A DNA stretch of 63,307 nucleotides from NCBI GenBank assembly GCA_003240755.1, contig QFNF01000042.1, positions 1 through 63,307 on the forward strand. Direction: 5' to 3'. Within the stretch, counting starts at the first letter, position 1, and each line of letters starts with the position of its first letter. Shown piece by piece: positions 8,740-17,732 of the stretch. A program made the translations under genes and the position numbers. The notes under the pieces are model-generated. The model saw only the letters and a program-made list of their open reading frames with translations, searched no databases and had not been told where the DNA came from. The stretch is from Sphingomonas hengshuiensis (GTDB lineage: Bacteria; Pseudomonadota; Alphaproteobacteria; Sphingomonadales; Sphingomonadaceae).

Positions 8740-8929
8740 CCTTATCCTCGCGTCCGTCTTGCCGGCATCTGAACCGCCCCGGCCCGTCCGAAGACATACC
8801 GGAAGGATGCCACGGGGCGGAACCCTTCGTGCGATCCGCGCTTCGGCCGGCCCGGCGGCTACCCGGGACGAACGGTTCCGCTTCCCGTCGCCCGATCCGG
8901 ACGGCATGTCGCGCGGCGCGGCCTGCCCG

Positions 8930-9880
8930 TCAGAACGCCACCGCCGGGCCGGCGGGCACGATACCGGTCGGGTTGATCGCGCGATGGCTCCGATAATAAT
9001 GCGCCTTGATCTGGGCCAGATCGATCGTGTCGGCGACCCCCGGCAGCGCGGCGATCCGTTCGGCCAGTGCGCGCAGCCGCGGATAATCGATCAGCCGCCG
9101 GACATTGCACTTGAAATGCCCGTGATAGACCGGGTCGAACCGCACCAGCGTGGTGAACAGCCGGATATCGGCCTCGGTCAGCCGGTCCCCGACCAGCCAG
9201 TCGCCGTCCAGCCGCGCCTCCAGCCAGTCCATCGATTCGAACAGCGCATGCACCGCCTCGTCATACGCATCCTGCGTCGTCGCGAACCCGGCACGGTACA
9301 CGCCGTTGTTGACGGTGGAATAGACCCGGTCGTTCACCGCATCGATCTCCGCCCGCAACGCCTGCGGATAATAGTTGCCCGCGCGCGCGCCCAGATCGTC
9401 GAACGCGGTGTTGAGCATGCGGATGATCTCCGACGATTCGTTGTTCACGATCCGCCGCGCTCGCTTGTCCCACAGGACGGGTACGGTGACTTTCCCGGTC
9501 ATCCCCGGCCGCGCCATCGTATAGAGCTGGTGCAGGTGATCGGCGCCGTTCACCGGGTCGCCCGTCCCGCCGAACGCCCCGGTGAAACTCCACCCCTGCG
9601 CGCCCATCAGCGGCCCGACGACCGTCACCGGCAGCATGTCCTCCAGCCCCTTGAGCGCGCGTACCACCAGCGTGCGATGCGCCCAGGGACAGGCCAGGCT
9701 GACATAGAGGTGATAGCGATCACGCTCCGCCGGTACGCCCGCCTGCCCGTCCGGCCCGGGCCGCCCGTCCGGTGTCAGCCAGTCGCGAAACCCGCTCTCG
9801 GCCCGCTGGAAGTTGCCCGATGCGTCGGTCGGCGCGACCGGCGTATCGTTGGTCCACACGCCGTCCTGTATCATGCCCAT
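8930..9880 (-). CDS. yqjG: Glutathionyl-hydroquinone reductase (Xi-class GST)
   Basis: A 316-aa protein. 'SLACPWAHRT' near residue 62 contains the catalytic cysteine of Xi-class glutathione transferases, and 'NNESSEIIRMLNTAFD' is the matching glutathione-binding segment. The C-terminal helical domain and the 'HYYRSHRAINPTGIVP' ending are typical of the YqjG/ECM4 family, which reduces glutathionyl-hydroquinones with GSH. It is a single gene. No gene is seen in the 237 nt between it and the VOC gene at 10118. Confidence 0.93.
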   Translation of the reverse strand: MGMIQDGVWTNDTPVAPTDASGNFQRAESGFRDWLTPDGRPGPDGQAGVPAERDRYHLYVSLACPWAHRTLVVRALKGLEDMLPVTVVGPLMGAQGWSFTGAFGGTGDPVNGADHLHQLYTMARPGMTGKVTVPVLWDKRARRIVNNESSEIIRMLNTAFDDLGARAGNYYPQALRAEIDAVNDRVYSTVNNGVYRAGFATTQDAYDEAVHALFESMDWLEARLDGDWLVGDRLTEADIRLFTTLVRFDPVYHGHFKCNVRRLIDYPRLRALAERIAALPGVADTIDLAQIKAHYYRSHRAINPTGIVPAGPAVAF

Positions 9881-10117
9881 CGTCGTTCCCCTGTCGCTTG
9901 TCGTCCTGCAACACGATCAGGACGCGCCGGGGTTCCCTGCATGTGCCGTACGCCCGCGTTGCGGCGGCCGCGCGGCGGAGCGGACGTCCCGGACGAAGCC
10001 ATTCGGCATGTCGCCGGGACTGTCCCCCCGGGTATCGACCAACTGCCCGCGCGTCTCGCGCACCGCCGGCGGGGGACAGGGCGGGGCTGGCCATGACCGG
10101 CGCCGGCAGGCGCGTCG

Positions 10118-10474
10118 TCAGCGATTCTGGATCAGTCGCAGCAGCGAACCGTCGGGATCGAGCAGCGCGCCGATGCGCAACCCGTGCTGCGACGTCGGGC
10201 GGTTCAGGCGCGGAAAGCCGGTGGTCGCCTCGGGAATGCCTGCCGCCAGCGCGACCGCGTGGAAGCCGTCGAGATCGTCGAGCCGCAGGCAACTGCCAAA
10301 TGCGCTGGTGAACGGGTCGAGGTCGGGCCACGGGAAGAATTCAAGCTGGAGCTTGCCCCGCGACAGGATCATCCAGCCATCATCGCGCCAGTCCTCGACG
10401 AACCCCAGCCGCCCGTAAAAGGCCGCCGTCGCCGCAAAGTCCCGCGACGGCAGGTTGGGCGTGGCATGATCCAA
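10118..10474 (-). CDS. VOC-family bleomycin-resistance-like protein
   Basis: About 119 aa with the single-unit vicinal-oxygen-chelate fold: 'ATPNLPSRDFAATAAFYGRL' at the N-terminus, a central 'LQLEFFPWPDLDP' and a C-terminal 'ALLDPDGSLLRLI'. Relatives sequester bleomycin-type glycopeptides as dimers, though many chromosomal members have no proven role. The start is a TTG at 10474, placed 7 nt after an AGGGAGA site; this gives an N-terminus (M)DHATPNLPS. An upstream in-frame ATG at 10504 lacks a binding site. Confidence 0.82.
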   Translation of the reverse strand: MDHATPNLPSRDFAATAAFYGRLGFVEDWRDDGWMILSRGKLQLEFFPWPDLDPFTSAFGSCLRLDDLDGFHAVALAAGIPEATTGFPRLNRPTSQHGLRIGALLDPDGSLLRLIQNR

Positions 10475-10506
10475 GACATGGTCTCCCTGTCGGGTCGCGC
10501 CCAACG

Positions 10507-10540
10507 AAAAGGGCCGGCCACTCCTGCGAGCGGCCGGCCC
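10507..10540 (-). terminator. Intrinsic terminator of the cold-shock gene
   Basis: A perfect 9-bp stem GGGCCGGCC/GGCCGGCCC (10511-10519 and 10532-10540) followed, on the minus strand, by TTTT. It lies 25 nt beyond the cold-shock protein stop codon. Confidence 0.85.
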
Positions 10541-10564
10541 CTGTCCGTCACCGAAGCGCGACCC

Positions 10565-11389
10565 TCACAGCTTGTTGAGGTTCACCGCTGCGTGCTTGCC
10601 GCGACGATCGACTTCGAGTTCGAACTCGAGGCGATCGCCTTCGTTGAGCGTCGGCAGGCCCGCACGCTCGACGGCCGAGATGTGGACGAACGCGTCCGGC
10701 TGGCCATCGTCGCGCTGGATGAAGCCGAAGCCCTTCATCGCGTTGAAGAACTTCACGACGCCGCTCGCGCGCTCGCCGGTCAGTTGCCGCTGCGGGCCAC
10801 CCATGCCGCCGCCCGCACGCGGGCCGGCATCGCGCGGTTCGCGCGGTGCGCCGCCGCCCGTGACCGGCATCGGCTCGCCGTCGATCTTCAGGTCGGTCGC
10901 CGAGATGCGGCCGCCGCGATCGACCAGGGTGAAGCCCATCGGCTGCCCTTCGGCAAGCGCGCTGAGGCCGGCCTGCTCGACGGCCGAGATGTGCACGAAC
11001 ACGTCTTCGCCGCCGTCATCGCGGACCACGAAGCCGAAGCCCTTCTGCGCGTTGAAGAACTTGACCACGCCGGTCGCTTCTCCGACGACCTGCGGGGGCA
11101 TGCCGCGGCCACCGCCGCCGCCACCACCGAAGCCGCCACCGCCGCCGCCGAAGCCGCCGCCACCACCGCCACGGAAACCACCGCCGCCGCCGCCGAAGCC
11201 GCCGCCGCGATCACCATAGCTGCTGCCGCCGCCGAAACCGCCGCCGCCACCAAATCCGCCGCCGAAGCCACCGCGATCGCCGCCGAAACCGCCGCCGCCG
11301 TAGCTGCTGCCGCCTTCGTCACCAAAACCGTCGCGCTTGTCCCTGCCGCGCCCACCGCGCTCGCCGCGCCGTCCTCGATCGAAACTCAT
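10565..11389 (-). CDS. Double cold-shock-domain protein with a glycine-rich RGG/FGG tail
   Basis: A 274-aa protein. Residues 1 to about 96 are a low-complexity tail of Arg-Gly and Phe-Gly-Gly units (opening MSFDRGRRGERGGRGRDKRD, then long GGGFGG tracts). Two cold-shock domains follow, each with RNP-like motifs: 'GVVKFFNAQKGFGFV' with 'DVFVHISAV', then 'GVVKFFNAMKGFGFI' with 'DAFVHISAV'. They bind single-stranded RNA/DNA and act as RNA chaperones. Tandem CSD proteins are usual in alphaproteobacteria, but such a long N-terminal glycine-rich extension is not. It is a single gene with its own terminator, divergent from terC. Confidence 0.9.
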   Translation of the reverse strand: MSFDRGRRGERGGRGRDKRDGFGDEGGSSYGGGGFGGDRGGFGGGFGGGGGFGGGSSYGDRGGGFGGGGGGFRGGGGGGFGGGGGGFGGGGGGGRGMPPQVVGEATGVVKFFNAQKGFGFVVRDDGGEDVFVHISAVEQAGLSALAEGQPMGFTLVDRGGRISATDLKIDGEPMPVTGGGAPREPRDAGPRAGGGMGGPQRQLTGERASGVVKFFNAMKGFGFIQRDDGQPDAFVHISAVERAGLPTLNEGDRLEFELEVDRRGKHAAVNLNKL

Positions 11390-11596
11390 TGCCCTGTTCG
11401 TCTTCCCGGTTCGCCCAACTTCATCGTAAACCCAAGCGTCGAGCGAAAAACGCAGGTGTCCGGGCACCACCAAACCGGGTGCCACTTCCCTGCCATAGCC
11501 TAAAAGCGCACGGTCCCAAACGAATTTCGCCGCTGCAATCGTTCCGCTGGCCGCGAACCTTGTCATATTGTGGCGAAACCGGCACAGAATCGCCGC

Positions 11597-12415
11597 ATGG
11601 ATACCATTTTCGCGCTTCTGGTCGACCCCGCCGCCTGGGCAGCCTTCCTGACGCTGGTCGTGCTCGAAGTCGTTCTGGGTATCGACAACCTCATCTTCAT
11701 CTCGATTCTCTCGAACAAGCTGCCCGCGCACCAGCAGCAACTGGCGCGGCGAATCGGCATCGGGCTGGCGCTGGTCATGCGGCTGCTGCTGCTGTCGATG
11801 ATCGCGTTCATCGTCTCGCTGACCACGCCGGTGTTCGACCTGGGCATTTCGGGTGCGCCCGACGCCTATGGCCGCCCCGCCTTCGAAACCGCCTTTTCGT
11901 GGCGCGACCTCATCCTGATCGCGGGCGGCCTGTTCCTGGTGTGGAAGGCGACGAAGGAAATCCATCACACGATGGACGACGAACCCTCCGGCGATGCGCT
12001 CGACAAGAAGGGCAAGGCCGCGATCGGCTTCGGCTCGGCCATCGCGCAGATCGTCGCGCTCGACATGGTGTTCTCGATCGATTCGATCCTGACCGCGGTC
12101 GGCATGACCGACGAGGTGCCGATCATGATGGCCGCCGTCATCGTGACGGTCGCGATCATGCTGGTCGCCGCCGATCCGCTGGCGCGCTTCATCAATGCCA
12201 ACCCGACGGTGGTCATGCTGGCGCTGGGCTTCCTGCTGATGATCGGCGCGGTGCTGATCGCCGACGGCTTCGGCGTGCATGTGCCCAAGGGCTATATCTA
12301 TGCCGCGATGGCGTTTTCGGCGGGGGTCGAGACGCTCAACATCGTCTCGCGCCGCTCCAGGACGAAGAAGCGCCTCGCCCGCGAGGCCATTGAGCGTGAA
12401 GCCTCCAACCGCTAG
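11597..12415 (+). CDS. TerC-family integral membrane protein
   Basis: A 272-aa protein with about seven membrane helices and the family signatures '[16 protein letters not shown]' (residues 22-37) and '[17 protein letters not shown]' (residues 155-171), in which conserved aspartates lie inside helices. TerC/Alx-type proteins are linked to manganese export or tellurite resistance. The start at 11597 ([10 protein letters not shown]) is the conserved one. The RNase D gene begins 9 nt after its stop, so they are probably cotranscribed. The 207 nt upstream hold the divergent promoters of this gene and the cold-shock gene; no riboswitch was identified. Confidence 0.92.
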   Translation: MDTIFALLVDPAAWAAFLTLVVLEVVLGIDNLIFISILSNKLPAHQQQLARRIGIGLALVMRLLLLSMIAFIVSLTTPVFDLGISGAPDAYGRPAFETAFSWRDLILIAGGLFLVWKATKEIHHTMDDEPSGDALDKKGKAAIGFGSAIAQIVALDMVFSIDSILTAVGMTDEVPIMMAAVIVTVAIMLVAADPLARFINANPTVVMLALGFLLMIGAVLIADGFGVHVPKGYIYAAMAFSAGVETLNIVSRRSRTKKRLAREAIEREASNR

Positions 12416-12424
12416 GCGCAGTCC

Positions 12425-13045
12425 ATGACCGTGTATTTCCATGAAGAAGACCTGCCCGAAGGCGTGTTCGCCCCCGGCGCCGACATCGCCGTCGATACCG
12501 AGACGATGGGCCTTGTCACCCCGCGCGACCGGCTGTGCGTCGTACAGCTTTCGGACGGGGGCGAGGACCAGCATCTGGTCCGCTTCAATCCCGGCAGCGA
12601 CTACGCCGCGCCGAACCTGAAGGCGGTGCTGGCCGATCCCGACCGGGTAAAGCTCTATCATTTCGGCCGCTTCGACCTTGCAGCGATCGAACATTATCTG
12701 GGTGTCGTCGCCGCCCCGGTATTCTGCACCAAGATCGCGTCGCGGCTGGTGCGCACCTATACCGACCGCCACGGCCTGAAGGAGCTGGTGCGCGAACTGC
12801 TCGGGCAGGACATTTCGAAACAGCAGCAATCGTCCGACTGGGGCGGTCCGGTCCTGTCGGACGCGCAGCGCGACTATGCCGCGTCCGACGTGCGCTTCCT
12901 CCACGCGCTGCGCGAGGAACTGGTCCGGCGGCTGGCACGCGAAGGTCGCACCGACCTGGCGCAGGCCTGTTTCGACTTCCTGCCGCACCGCGCGCGGCTC
13001 GACCTCGCCGGCTGGCCCGAAACCGACATCTTCGCGCATATCTGA
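12425..13045 (+). CDS. rnd: Ribonuclease D (short form, catalytic domain only)
   Basis: A 206-aa DEDDy 3'-5' exonuclease. Exo I is 'AVDTETMGL', Exo II 'YHFGRFDLAAI', and Exo III 'DYAASDVRFL' with the Y-x3-D pattern. E. coli RNase D is about 375 aa with two HRDC domains; here both are absent, as in many alphaproteobacteria. The role is 3' trimming of tRNA and other stable RNA precursors. It sits in a tight run terC-rnd-lptC-lptA. Confidence 0.92.
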   Translation: MTVYFHEEDLPEGVFAPGADIAVDTETMGLVTPRDRLCVVQLSDGGEDQHLVRFNPGSDYAAPNLKAVLADPDRVKLYHFGRFDLAAIEHYLGVVAAPVFCTKIASRLVRTYTDRHGLKELVRELLGQDISKQQQSSDWGGPVLSDAQRDYAASDVRFLHALREELVRRLAREGRTDLAQACFDFLPHRARLDLAGWPETDIFAHI

Positions 13046-13054
13046 GGGGCGGCC

Positions 13055-13693
13055 ATGTCGGAAATCGCACGGCAGGAACGGACGCGGCGGCAACGCCGGG
13101 CGGCGCCCGGCAGTGCGCAGGACCGGCTGATCGCGCTGCTGACGGTCGCGCTGCCGATCGCGATCGGCGTGCTGGCGGCGTTCCTGGTGCTGGCGCCGCT
13201 GTTCATGCGCGGCGACACCAGCTTCGTCCTCGACAAGAACAAGGTCGACGTCGCCCAGGAACGCATGCGGCTGCGCGCCGCCGAATATCGCGGACAGGAT
13301 GCCAGGGGCCAGCCCTTCGTCATCGATGCCGGATCGGCGGTGCAGAAAAGCTCGGCCGAACCGGTGGTGCAGATGCAGGAACTGGCCGCCGGCATCCGCC
13401 TCGCCGACGGGCCGGCACGGCTCACCGCGCCGCGTGGCCGCTACGACATGCGGTCCGAACAGGTCGACGTGCTGGGGCCGATCCGGTTCCGCGCCGCCAA
13501 CGGCTATGCGCTCGACACCACCGACGCGACCGTCGACCTCAAGACCCGCCGCCTGCGCAGCGGCAGCGCCGTCACCGGCACGACGTCGATGGGCGATTTC
13601 AGCGGCGACCGGCTCGACGCCGATCTCGAGGAACGGACCGTGCGGCTGACCGGCAATGCGCGCTTGCGCATCGACCCGGCACGCACGAAATAG
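13055..13693 (+). CDS. lptC: LPS export ABC transporter periplasmic protein LptC
   Basis: A 212-aa bitopic protein: a basic cytoplasmic N-terminus (RQERTRRQRR), one membrane helix at about residues 26-52, then a periplasmic beta-jellyroll with repeated 'LTAPRGRYDM' and 'GYALDTTDATVDLKTRRL' strands of the LptC/YrbK family. It passes lipopolysaccharide from the LptB2FG transporter to LptA. The start follows 9 nt after rnd; lptA begins 6 nt after its stop. Confidence 0.92.
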   Translation: MSEIARQERTRRQRRAAPGSAQDRLIALLTVALPIAIGVLAAFLVLAPLFMRGDTSFVLDKNKVDVAQERMRLRAAEYRGQDARGQPFVIDAGSAVQKSSAEPVVQMQELAAGIRLADGPARLTAPRGRYDMRSEQVDVLGPIRFRAANGYALDTTDATVDLKTRRLRSGSAVTGTTSMGDFSGDRLDADLEERTVRLTGNARLRIDPARTK

Positions 13694-13699
13694 TCGCCC

Positions 13700-14242
13700 A
13701 TGATTCGCCCTGCGCTCCCCGGCCTCGTGGCCACCCTCGGCCTCCTCGCGATCGCAGGCTCGGCCCCGGCGCAGACGCGACATGATTCGAACGCGCCGAT
13801 CGACATCTCGGCCAACGCGATCGAGCTGCAGGACAAGCAGCAGCGCGCGGTCTTCACCGGCGGCGCGGTGTTCCGCCAGTCGACCATGACGCTGAACGCC
13901 GACCGGGTCGTCATCGCCTATACCGGGCAGATCACCGACGGCGCGCCACAGGCGACGCGGATCGACGCGACCGGCAACGTCGTGCTGACCCGCCCGGATC
14001 AGACCGCGCGGTCGCGCTTCGCGGTGTACGACATCAACCGCCGCGTGGTGACGATGATCGGCGGCGTGCGCCTGACACAGGGCGCCAACACGCTGAGCGG
14101 CGGGCGGCTGTCGATCGACCTCGACACCGGCCGCGCGACGATCGACGGCTCGGGCGTGGGCGGCGGCACGACGTCCGGTGGCGGCGTGCAGCAGAGCGGC
14201 GGGCGGGTGACGGGCCGCTTCTCGGTGCCCAAGCGGAATTAG
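13700..14242 (+). CDS. lptA: LPS transport periplasmic bridge protein LptA
   Basis: A 180-aa protein with a signal peptide (about residues 1-25, ending 'GSAPAQ') and an OstA-like beta-jellyroll: 'PIDISANAIELQDKQQRAVF' then 'TGGAVFRQSTMTLNADRVVI'. LptA oligomers bridge the periplasm and carry LPS to LptDE. The C-terminus is a glycine-rich tail. It is followed by 264 nt with an imperfect inverted repeat (about 14270-14370) before lptB, so lptB may have its own promoter. Confidence 0.93.
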   Translation: MIRPALPGLVATLGLLAIAGSAPAQTRHDSNAPIDISANAIELQDKQQRAVFTGGAVFRQSTMTLNADRVVIAYTGQITDGAPQATRIDATGNVVLTRPDQTARSRFAVYDINRRVVTMIGGVRLTQGANTLSGGRLSIDLDTGRATIDGSGVGGGTTSGGGVQQSGGRVTGRFSVPKRN

Positions 14243-14506
14243 GGCAGAGCGGAAAGCCGTGCGCCGCATCGGGACCGGGTCTTTCGACTGCTCGCCTGCG
14301 ACAGTCGCCCGGGACAGGCTCCGGTGCTTCGCGAACCGGCTATCCGGGATGAACGGTCAGGGTCGATGACGAACGGGAATTGACCGCATTCCCCTACCGA
14401 ACCACCGAACAGACCTTCCCTTTTCCCGGCATCGCATGCAATAATCCTGCCAAAGTCGCGGCGGTAACGCCCCGATAACCGTCGCCATGCGATCAGGACG
14501 TTGCCG

Positions 14507-15292
14507 ATGCCCGACACCACCCTGCTGACCCCCGCCACCGAAGCGCGCCCGTTCGCCGAAATTCCGTCCGATCGCGGGCTGTCGGTCGTGTCGATCGCCA
14601 AGTCGTACGACAAGCGCGTCGTGCTGTCCGACGTATCGATGTCGGTCGGGCGGGGCGAGGTCGTCGGCCTGCTCGGCCCCAACGGCGCGGGCAAGACGAC
14701 CAGCTTCTATTCCGCGATGGGCCTCGTAAAGCCCGACGCCGGCCGCATCCTGCTGGATGGCGAGGATATCACCGCGCTGCCGATGTATCGCCGCGCGATC
14801 CTCGGCCTTGGCTATCTGCCGCAGGAGACCTCGATCTTTCGCGGGCTGTCGGTCGAAAAGAACATTCTCGCCGTCCTCGAACTGGCCGAACCGGACAAGA
14901 CGGCGCGCGCCGAGCGGCTGGAGCAGCTCCTCGCCGAATTCGGCCTTGCCCGGCTGCGCACCGCATCGGCGATGGCGCTGTCGGGCGGCGAGCGGCGGCG
15001 CGCCGAGATCGCCCGCGCGCTGGCCGCCAATCCGACGATCATCCTGCTCGACGAACCGTTCGCGGGGATCGACCCGATCTCGATCGCCGACATTCGCGAC
15101 CTCGTGATCCAGCTCAAGTCACGCGGCATCGGCGTGCTCATCACCGATCACAATGTCCGCGAGACGCTGGAAATCGTCGATCGCGCCTATATCATCTATG
15201 ACGGGCGCGTGCTGTTCGCCGGCTCGCCCGCCGAACTGGTCGCCGACGCCAATGTCCGCCGCCTGTATCTCGGCGAAGGCTTCGAACTCTAG
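14507..15292 (+). CDS. lptB: LPS export ABC transporter ATPase LptB
   Basis: A 261-aa ABC ATPase. Walker A is 'GPNGAGKTT' (about residue 60), the Q-loop 'YLPQETSIF', the signature 'LSGGERRRAEIARALA', Walker B 'IILLDEPFAGIDP', and the switch His lies in 'LITDHNVRETL'. The 'GIDPISIADI' and C-terminal 'YLGEGF' strings are LptB hallmarks. It powers LPS extraction from the inner membrane with LptFG. The ATG at 14507 lies 8 nt behind an AGGA site; a TTG two codons upstream is less likely. rpoN follows after 6 nt. Confidence 0.96.
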   Translation: MPDTTLLTPATEARPFAEIPSDRGLSVVSIAKSYDKRVVLSDVSMSVGRGEVVGLLGPNGAGKTTSFYSAMGLVKPDAGRILLDGEDITALPMYRRAILGLGYLPQETSIFRGLSVEKNILAVLELAEPDKTARAERLEQLLAEFGLARLRTASAMALSGGERRRAEIARALAANPTIILLDEPFAGIDPISIADIRDLVIQLKSRGIGVLITDHNVRETLEIVDRAYIIYDGRVLFAGSPAELVADANVRRLYLGEGFEL

Positions 15293-15298
15293 CCCCGC

Positions 15299-16786
15299 AT
15301 GAGCCTCGCCCCGCGCCTCGACCTGCGCCAGTCGCAATCGCTGGTGATGACGCCGCAGTTGCAGCAGGCGATCCGCCTGCTCGCGCTGTCGAACCTCGAG
15401 ATAGAGGGGTTCATCGCCGAAGAGGTCGAGAAAAACCCGCTGCTCGATGCCGGCGGCGGCGGCAGCGGCGACGATGACGCCCCGTTCGAACCGCGCGAGG
15501 CCCCCGTCGCGACCGATCCGGCCGGGTCGGACGAACTGCTCGGCATCGGTGCCGCGAGCGGCGAGTCGCTCGATCTCGACCTGGGCGAGACCTTTCATCA
15601 CGACAGCGCCTCGGACGGGGTCGGTTCGCTCGACGGCGGCCTCGGCCTCGCGGCGACCGGCGGCGGCGGGTTCGACGACGCGCCCGACCTCGACGCCTTT
15701 GCCGGCGACGACATCTCGCTCACCGACCATCTGCTGCAACAGGCCGGTGCCTGCGTCGCGGGCGGCGACCTGTTCATCGCCAGCGCGATCATCGACCAGA
15801 TCGACGAATGCGGCTATCTGTCGGCCTCGCTGCTCGACATCGCCAACCGCCTCGGCGTGCCGCTCGCCCGTGTCGAAGCGGTGCTGGGCATCGTCCAGAC
15901 CTTCGACCCCAGCGGCGTCGGTGCGCGCAGCCTCGCCGAATGCCTGACGATCCAGGCGAAGGAGGTCGACCGCTACGACCCGTGCATGGCGCGGCTGATC
16001 GACAATCTCGACCTCGTCGCGCGCGGCGCGCTGCCGCAGTTGCGCCGCATCTGCGACGTCGATGACGAAGACCTTGCCGACATGATCCGCGAGCTGCGCG
16101 GCTATGATCCCAAGCCCGGCTGCCGCTTCGGCGGCGAACGCACCCAGTCGGTCGTCCCCGACCTGTTCGTCGCCCCGCGCGGGGATGGCTGGGCGGTGGA
16201 GATCAACGGCGCCACGCTGCCGCGGGTGCTGGTCAATCGCGGCTATTATGCCGAACTCAGCGCCAGTGGCGACAAATCGTCCAGGGCGTGGCTGTCCGAC
16301 TGCCTCGCCAGTGCCAACTGGCTGGTCAAGGCACTCGACCAGCGGCAGCGCACCATCCTGAAGGTCGCGACTGAGATCGTGAAGCAGCAGGAGGCGTTCT
16401 TCCGCCACGGCGTCGCCCATCTCCGCCCGCTGACGCTGGCGCGGGTCGCGGAGGCGATCGAGATGCACGAATCGACCGTCAGCCGCGTGACCTCGAACAA
16501 GTATCTCTCCTGCCCGCGCGGGCTGTTCGAGCTGAAATTCTTCTTCACCTCGGCGATCCAGTCGGCCGATGGCGGCGAGGCGGTGTCGGCGCTGGCGGTC
16601 AAGGACGCGATCCGCACGCTGATCGCGAACGAGGACCCGAAGAAGATCCTGTCCGACGACACGCTGGTCGAATTGCTGAACGCGAGGGGATTCGACATCG
16701 CAAGGCGGACGGTCGCCAAATATCGCGAGGCGATCGGGCTGGGATCGTCGGTCCAGCGCCGCCGGCAAAAGGCGCTGGGCGGATAG
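15299..16786 (+). CDS. rpoN: RNA polymerase sigma-54 factor
   Basis: A 495-aa protein with all three sigma-54 regions: the glutamine- and leucine-rich activator region I (QSQSLVMTPQLQQAIRLLAL, residues 10-29), an acidic linker (about 55-135), the core-binding domain, a helix-turn-helix with 'MHESTVSRVTSNKYLSCPRG', and the RpoN box 'ARRTVAKYREAIG' near residue 470. It directs transcription from -24/-12 promoters with enhancer-binding proteins. The position directly after lptB is conserved in proteobacteria; the usual hpf and ptsN genes do not follow here. Confidence 0.97.
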   Translation: MSLAPRLDLRQSQSLVMTPQLQQAIRLLALSNLEIEGFIAEEVEKNPLLDAGGGGSGDDDAPFEPREAPVATDPAGSDELLGIGAASGESLDLDLGETFHHDSASDGVGSLDGGLGLAATGGGGFDDAPDLDAFAGDDISLTDHLLQQAGACVAGGDLFIASAIIDQIDECGYLSASLLDIANRLGVPLARVEAVLGIVQTFDPSGVGARSLAECLTIQAKEVDRYDPCMARLIDNLDLVARGALPQLRRICDVDDEDLADMIRELRGYDPKPGCRFGGERTQSVVPDLFVAPRGDGWAVEINGATLPRVLVNRGYYAELSASGDKSSRAWLSDCLASANWLVKALDQRQRTILKVATEIVKQQEAFFRHGVAHLRPLTLARVAEAIEMHESTVSRVTSNKYLSCPRGLFELKFFFTSAIQSADGGEAVSALAVKDAIRTLIANEDPKKILSDDTLVELLNARGFDIARRTVAKYREAIGLGSSVQRRRQKALGG

Positions 16787-17015
16787 GCTTTCCTACAGGC
16801 GAGGCCCGCGCCAGGATCGGCGACGCTCTTTCCCGCCGTGGATTCTGCCGCCCTGCCGACCGGACAAGGTCACGCAGATCGCGAAACGCGCACGAGTGTG
16901 ACTTTCGTGAACTTTGGCCGCCCGATCGCGGCCAAGTCCCTGTAATTCGCGGATTTACCGGTTCGGCTCGATCGCCATCCGGACCGGACGGCAGGACGGG
17001 CGAAGGCGAACGGCG

Positions 17016-17687
17016 TCAGACGTCCAGCTTCTCGTAATCCGCCGGCGGCGGCACGCCCTCCATCCGCTCGGCCAGCAGCGGGCGGAAGCTCGGGCGGCTC
17101 TTCATCCCGACATACCAGCGCTTGGCAAGGTCATGGGTCTTGAAGTCGATCCCGCCCAGATAGTCGGCGATCGAGATCTGTGCCGCGGCCGCCAGGTCGG
17201 CAAGGCTCATCGTCGCCCCGCCGATCCACTGCCGATGGTCGAGCAGATAGTCGATATAGTCGAGATGCTCGACCGCCGCCTTCATCGCCTCGCGCAGCAC
17301 CCGCGTATCGGGCGTCTGGCGGTGGACGATGCGCTTCTCCATCCGCTCCATCAGCAACGGGCCGGTGATCTCGCGGTAGAATTGCGTGTCGAACCACGTC
17401 ACCAGCCGGCGCTGCTCGGCCCGGTCGGCGGCCGATCCGTTGAGCATCGCCGGCTTGTCGCCCGTCTCCTCGATATATTCGCAGATCGCCATCGAATCGA
17501 TCAGCCGCACGCCCGCTTCGTCGTCGATCATCACCGGGGTCTGGCCCGCCGGGTTGATATGCAGGAATTCGTCGCGCCGCGCCCAGGGCGATTCGCGCAC
17601 CGGCTGGTAGCCGATGCTCTTTTCCGCCAGCAGCAGGCGGACTTTCCGCGAGAAAGGACATAGCGGGAATTGCAGGAGCTGCCACAT
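17016..17687 (-). CDS. Glutathione S-transferase family protein
   Basis: A 223-aa protein with an N-terminal thioredoxin-like domain holding 'CPFSRKVRLLLAEK' (Cys in the CPxS position) and 'NPAGQTPVMIDDEAG', the cis-proline glutathione site, then an all-helical domain from about residue 90. The substrate is unknown. The 229 nt between rpoN and the end of this gene hold no recognised feature. Confidence 0.85.
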   Translation of the reverse strand: MWQLLQFPLCPFSRKVRLLLAEKSIGYQPVRESPWARRDEFLHINPAGQTPVMIDDEAGVRLIDSMAICEYIEETGDKPAMLNGSAADRAEQRRLVTWFDTQFYREITGPLLMERMEKRIVHRQTPDTRVLREAMKAAVEHLDYIDYLLDHRQWIGGATMSLADLAAAAQISIADYLGGIDFKTHDLAKRWYVGMKSRPSFRPLLAERMEGVPPPADYEKLDV

Positions 17688-17732
17688 GCCCCCGTGTTAG
17701 GCGGCGCGGTTGCGCGGCGGAAGGGGATTCGT

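Noticed and set aside
11100..11340. Regular GCC/ACC repeats suggesting a tandem repeat array
   Set aside because: These are codons of the glycine-rich tail of the cold-shock protein.
11390..11596. Possible manganese (yybP-ykoY) riboswitch upstream of terC
   Set aside because: The conserved internal-loop sequences could not be found, and the spacer also holds the divergent cold-shock promoter.
10565..14269. One 1234-codon minus-strand frame covering the cold-shock gene and the whole terC-lptA region
   Set aside because: Only its last 274 codons (from 11389) encode the cold-shock protein; the rest is antisense to well-identified plus-strand genes.
14270..14370. Inverted strings between lptA and lptB considered as a regulatory RNA or terminator
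   Set aside because: The arms are short and imperfect and there is no T run; it looks like another dispersed intergenic repeat.
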